Shown: piece by piece, positions 63,111 through 64,000 of the stretch
Position numbering within the stretch: the stretch's first letter is position 1
Layout of the letters: every line of letters begins with the position of its first letter
Source: Hermatobates lingyangjiaoensis
Taxonomy: Eukaryota; Arthropoda; Insecta; Hemiptera; Hermatobatidae
Assembly: GCA_026182355.1 (NCBI GenBank)
Contig: JAPFBL010000084.1
Span: forward strand, 9,841,501 to 9,905,500
Direction: 5' to 3'
Length of the DNA: 64,000 bases
The notes under the pieces: generated by a model
Databases searched by the model: none
What the model was told of the DNA's origin: nothing
What the model saw: only the letters and a program-made list of their open reading frames with translations
Program-made: the position numbers and the translations under genes

Positions 63111-63510
63111 GATTCCTGTTAATCCAATAGTTAAATCACGAGGCCGGATTCATAAATACTTCTACAATGCATATGATTTGTAGTAGAAGTAAAACAAATT
63201 ATTAGAATATATATCCAGATAGTGGTGAGTTGATAGACAGATGTCTAATTCTAATTAGAAACTTGCAAATACAAGGAAAGTTTGTTATGGACCAATTATC
63301 CACTTTTAGTTGTCATGGTAACTGCAAAATTAAACATTATAATAATATATTATTATACTACCCTCTGTGACACTAACCATATAAATGTATTCACATTACA
63401 TAGTAAATAATTTATGTATGTATATAGTACATATCACATGAAGGTCTAAACGACAGTAATTGGGACTAGATTTTTCAACAAAAGCTACAGTACTTTGACA
63501 GAGTAACACT
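63111..63510. other. unassigned stretch
   Basis: No gene or repeat was recognised. Confidence 0.5.

Positions 63511-63511
<1 letters not shown>

Positions 63512-63568
<57 letters not shown>
63512..63568 (+). repeat. (CA)n microsatellite
   Basis: About 57 bp of pure CA. The right end of the window after it shows no gene. Confidence 0.95.
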
Positions 63569-63571
<3 letters not shown>

Positions 63572-64000
63572 TACTGAAGACGACATGTATTAGAGTGTAT
63601 GTATATAATAACTATTAGTTCATAATTATATGTAAATAGTATTATTAGTTAATAATAATTTAGACATTCATTATGATCTTAATGAAAGTGACTATAGTTC
63701 AGAAAGAATGTTTGAAATCATAACTCAAAATTCGATATGTGCTTAAATTTTCATACATGAAAAGCAATCGTTAAATCGATGATACAGTTGATTAAATAAC
63801 ATTGATTTAATTAATTAATTAATGGCCATTTTAACTAATTTAGGTATATTGATTTAAGAAGCAATACCAAATGAATGTGTATTTGTCAACAAATTTCACT
63901 GTGAGCTGTACAAATGGCACTGATGAGAGGAGAATAGTAGAGAAATATGGTTAGAAGCACTGCCAATTCTGTGAGGGAAATTAAACATTATTTAAGAAAA

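Overview
The window is eukaryotic, almost certainly insect, nuclear DNA. It is AT-rich, full of microsatellites and decayed transposons, and holds one widely split protein gene. The gene is the insect orthologue of crossveinless-2 / BMPER, a secreted BMP-binding regulator. The order is not settled from sequence alone. SINE and LINE tails ending in CCTAACCTAACC, a mariner, a Helitron and Penelope-type ends fit a hemipteroid or other insect with a large repeat-rich genome, and that is inference. No bacterial, organellar or viral gene was recognised.

Region by region. 1-10.8 kb: repeats only, including a SINE, two copies of a dispersed family (called family A here) and a decayed Helitron nested inside one of them. 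10.85-29.99 kb: nine plus-strand cv-2 exons whose lengths join in frame to 1,683 nt (560 codons plus stop). They encode the second half of VWC domain 1, VWC2-5, a VWD domain with the GDPH and CGLCGNYNG motifs, and a C8-like cysteine region. The 5' exons (signal peptide, first half of VWC1) are not visible and probably lie left of the window. No TIL domain is found at the 3' end, although cv-2/BMPER proteins normally have one. 30-64 kb: no convincing host gene, but many mobile elements: a LINE RNase H tail, a hAT relic, further family A copies, an internally deleted mariner, a 310-bp near-identical inverted repeat pair flanking a decayed Jockey-like reverse transcriptase, a pogo/Tigger-like MITE and a 15-bp minisatellite.

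The most interesting non-coding signal is a set of snap-back repeats and related fragments, most of them next to (TA)n tracts. They carry hammerhead-ribozyme-like cores (CTGANGA, helix, GAAA) like those known from Penelope-like retroelement terminal repeats. Two copies differ by a compensating base-pair change in the predicted helix II. A second theme is LINE/SINE partnership: the LINE tail at 37.3-37.6 kb and several SINE copies share the same 3' tail.
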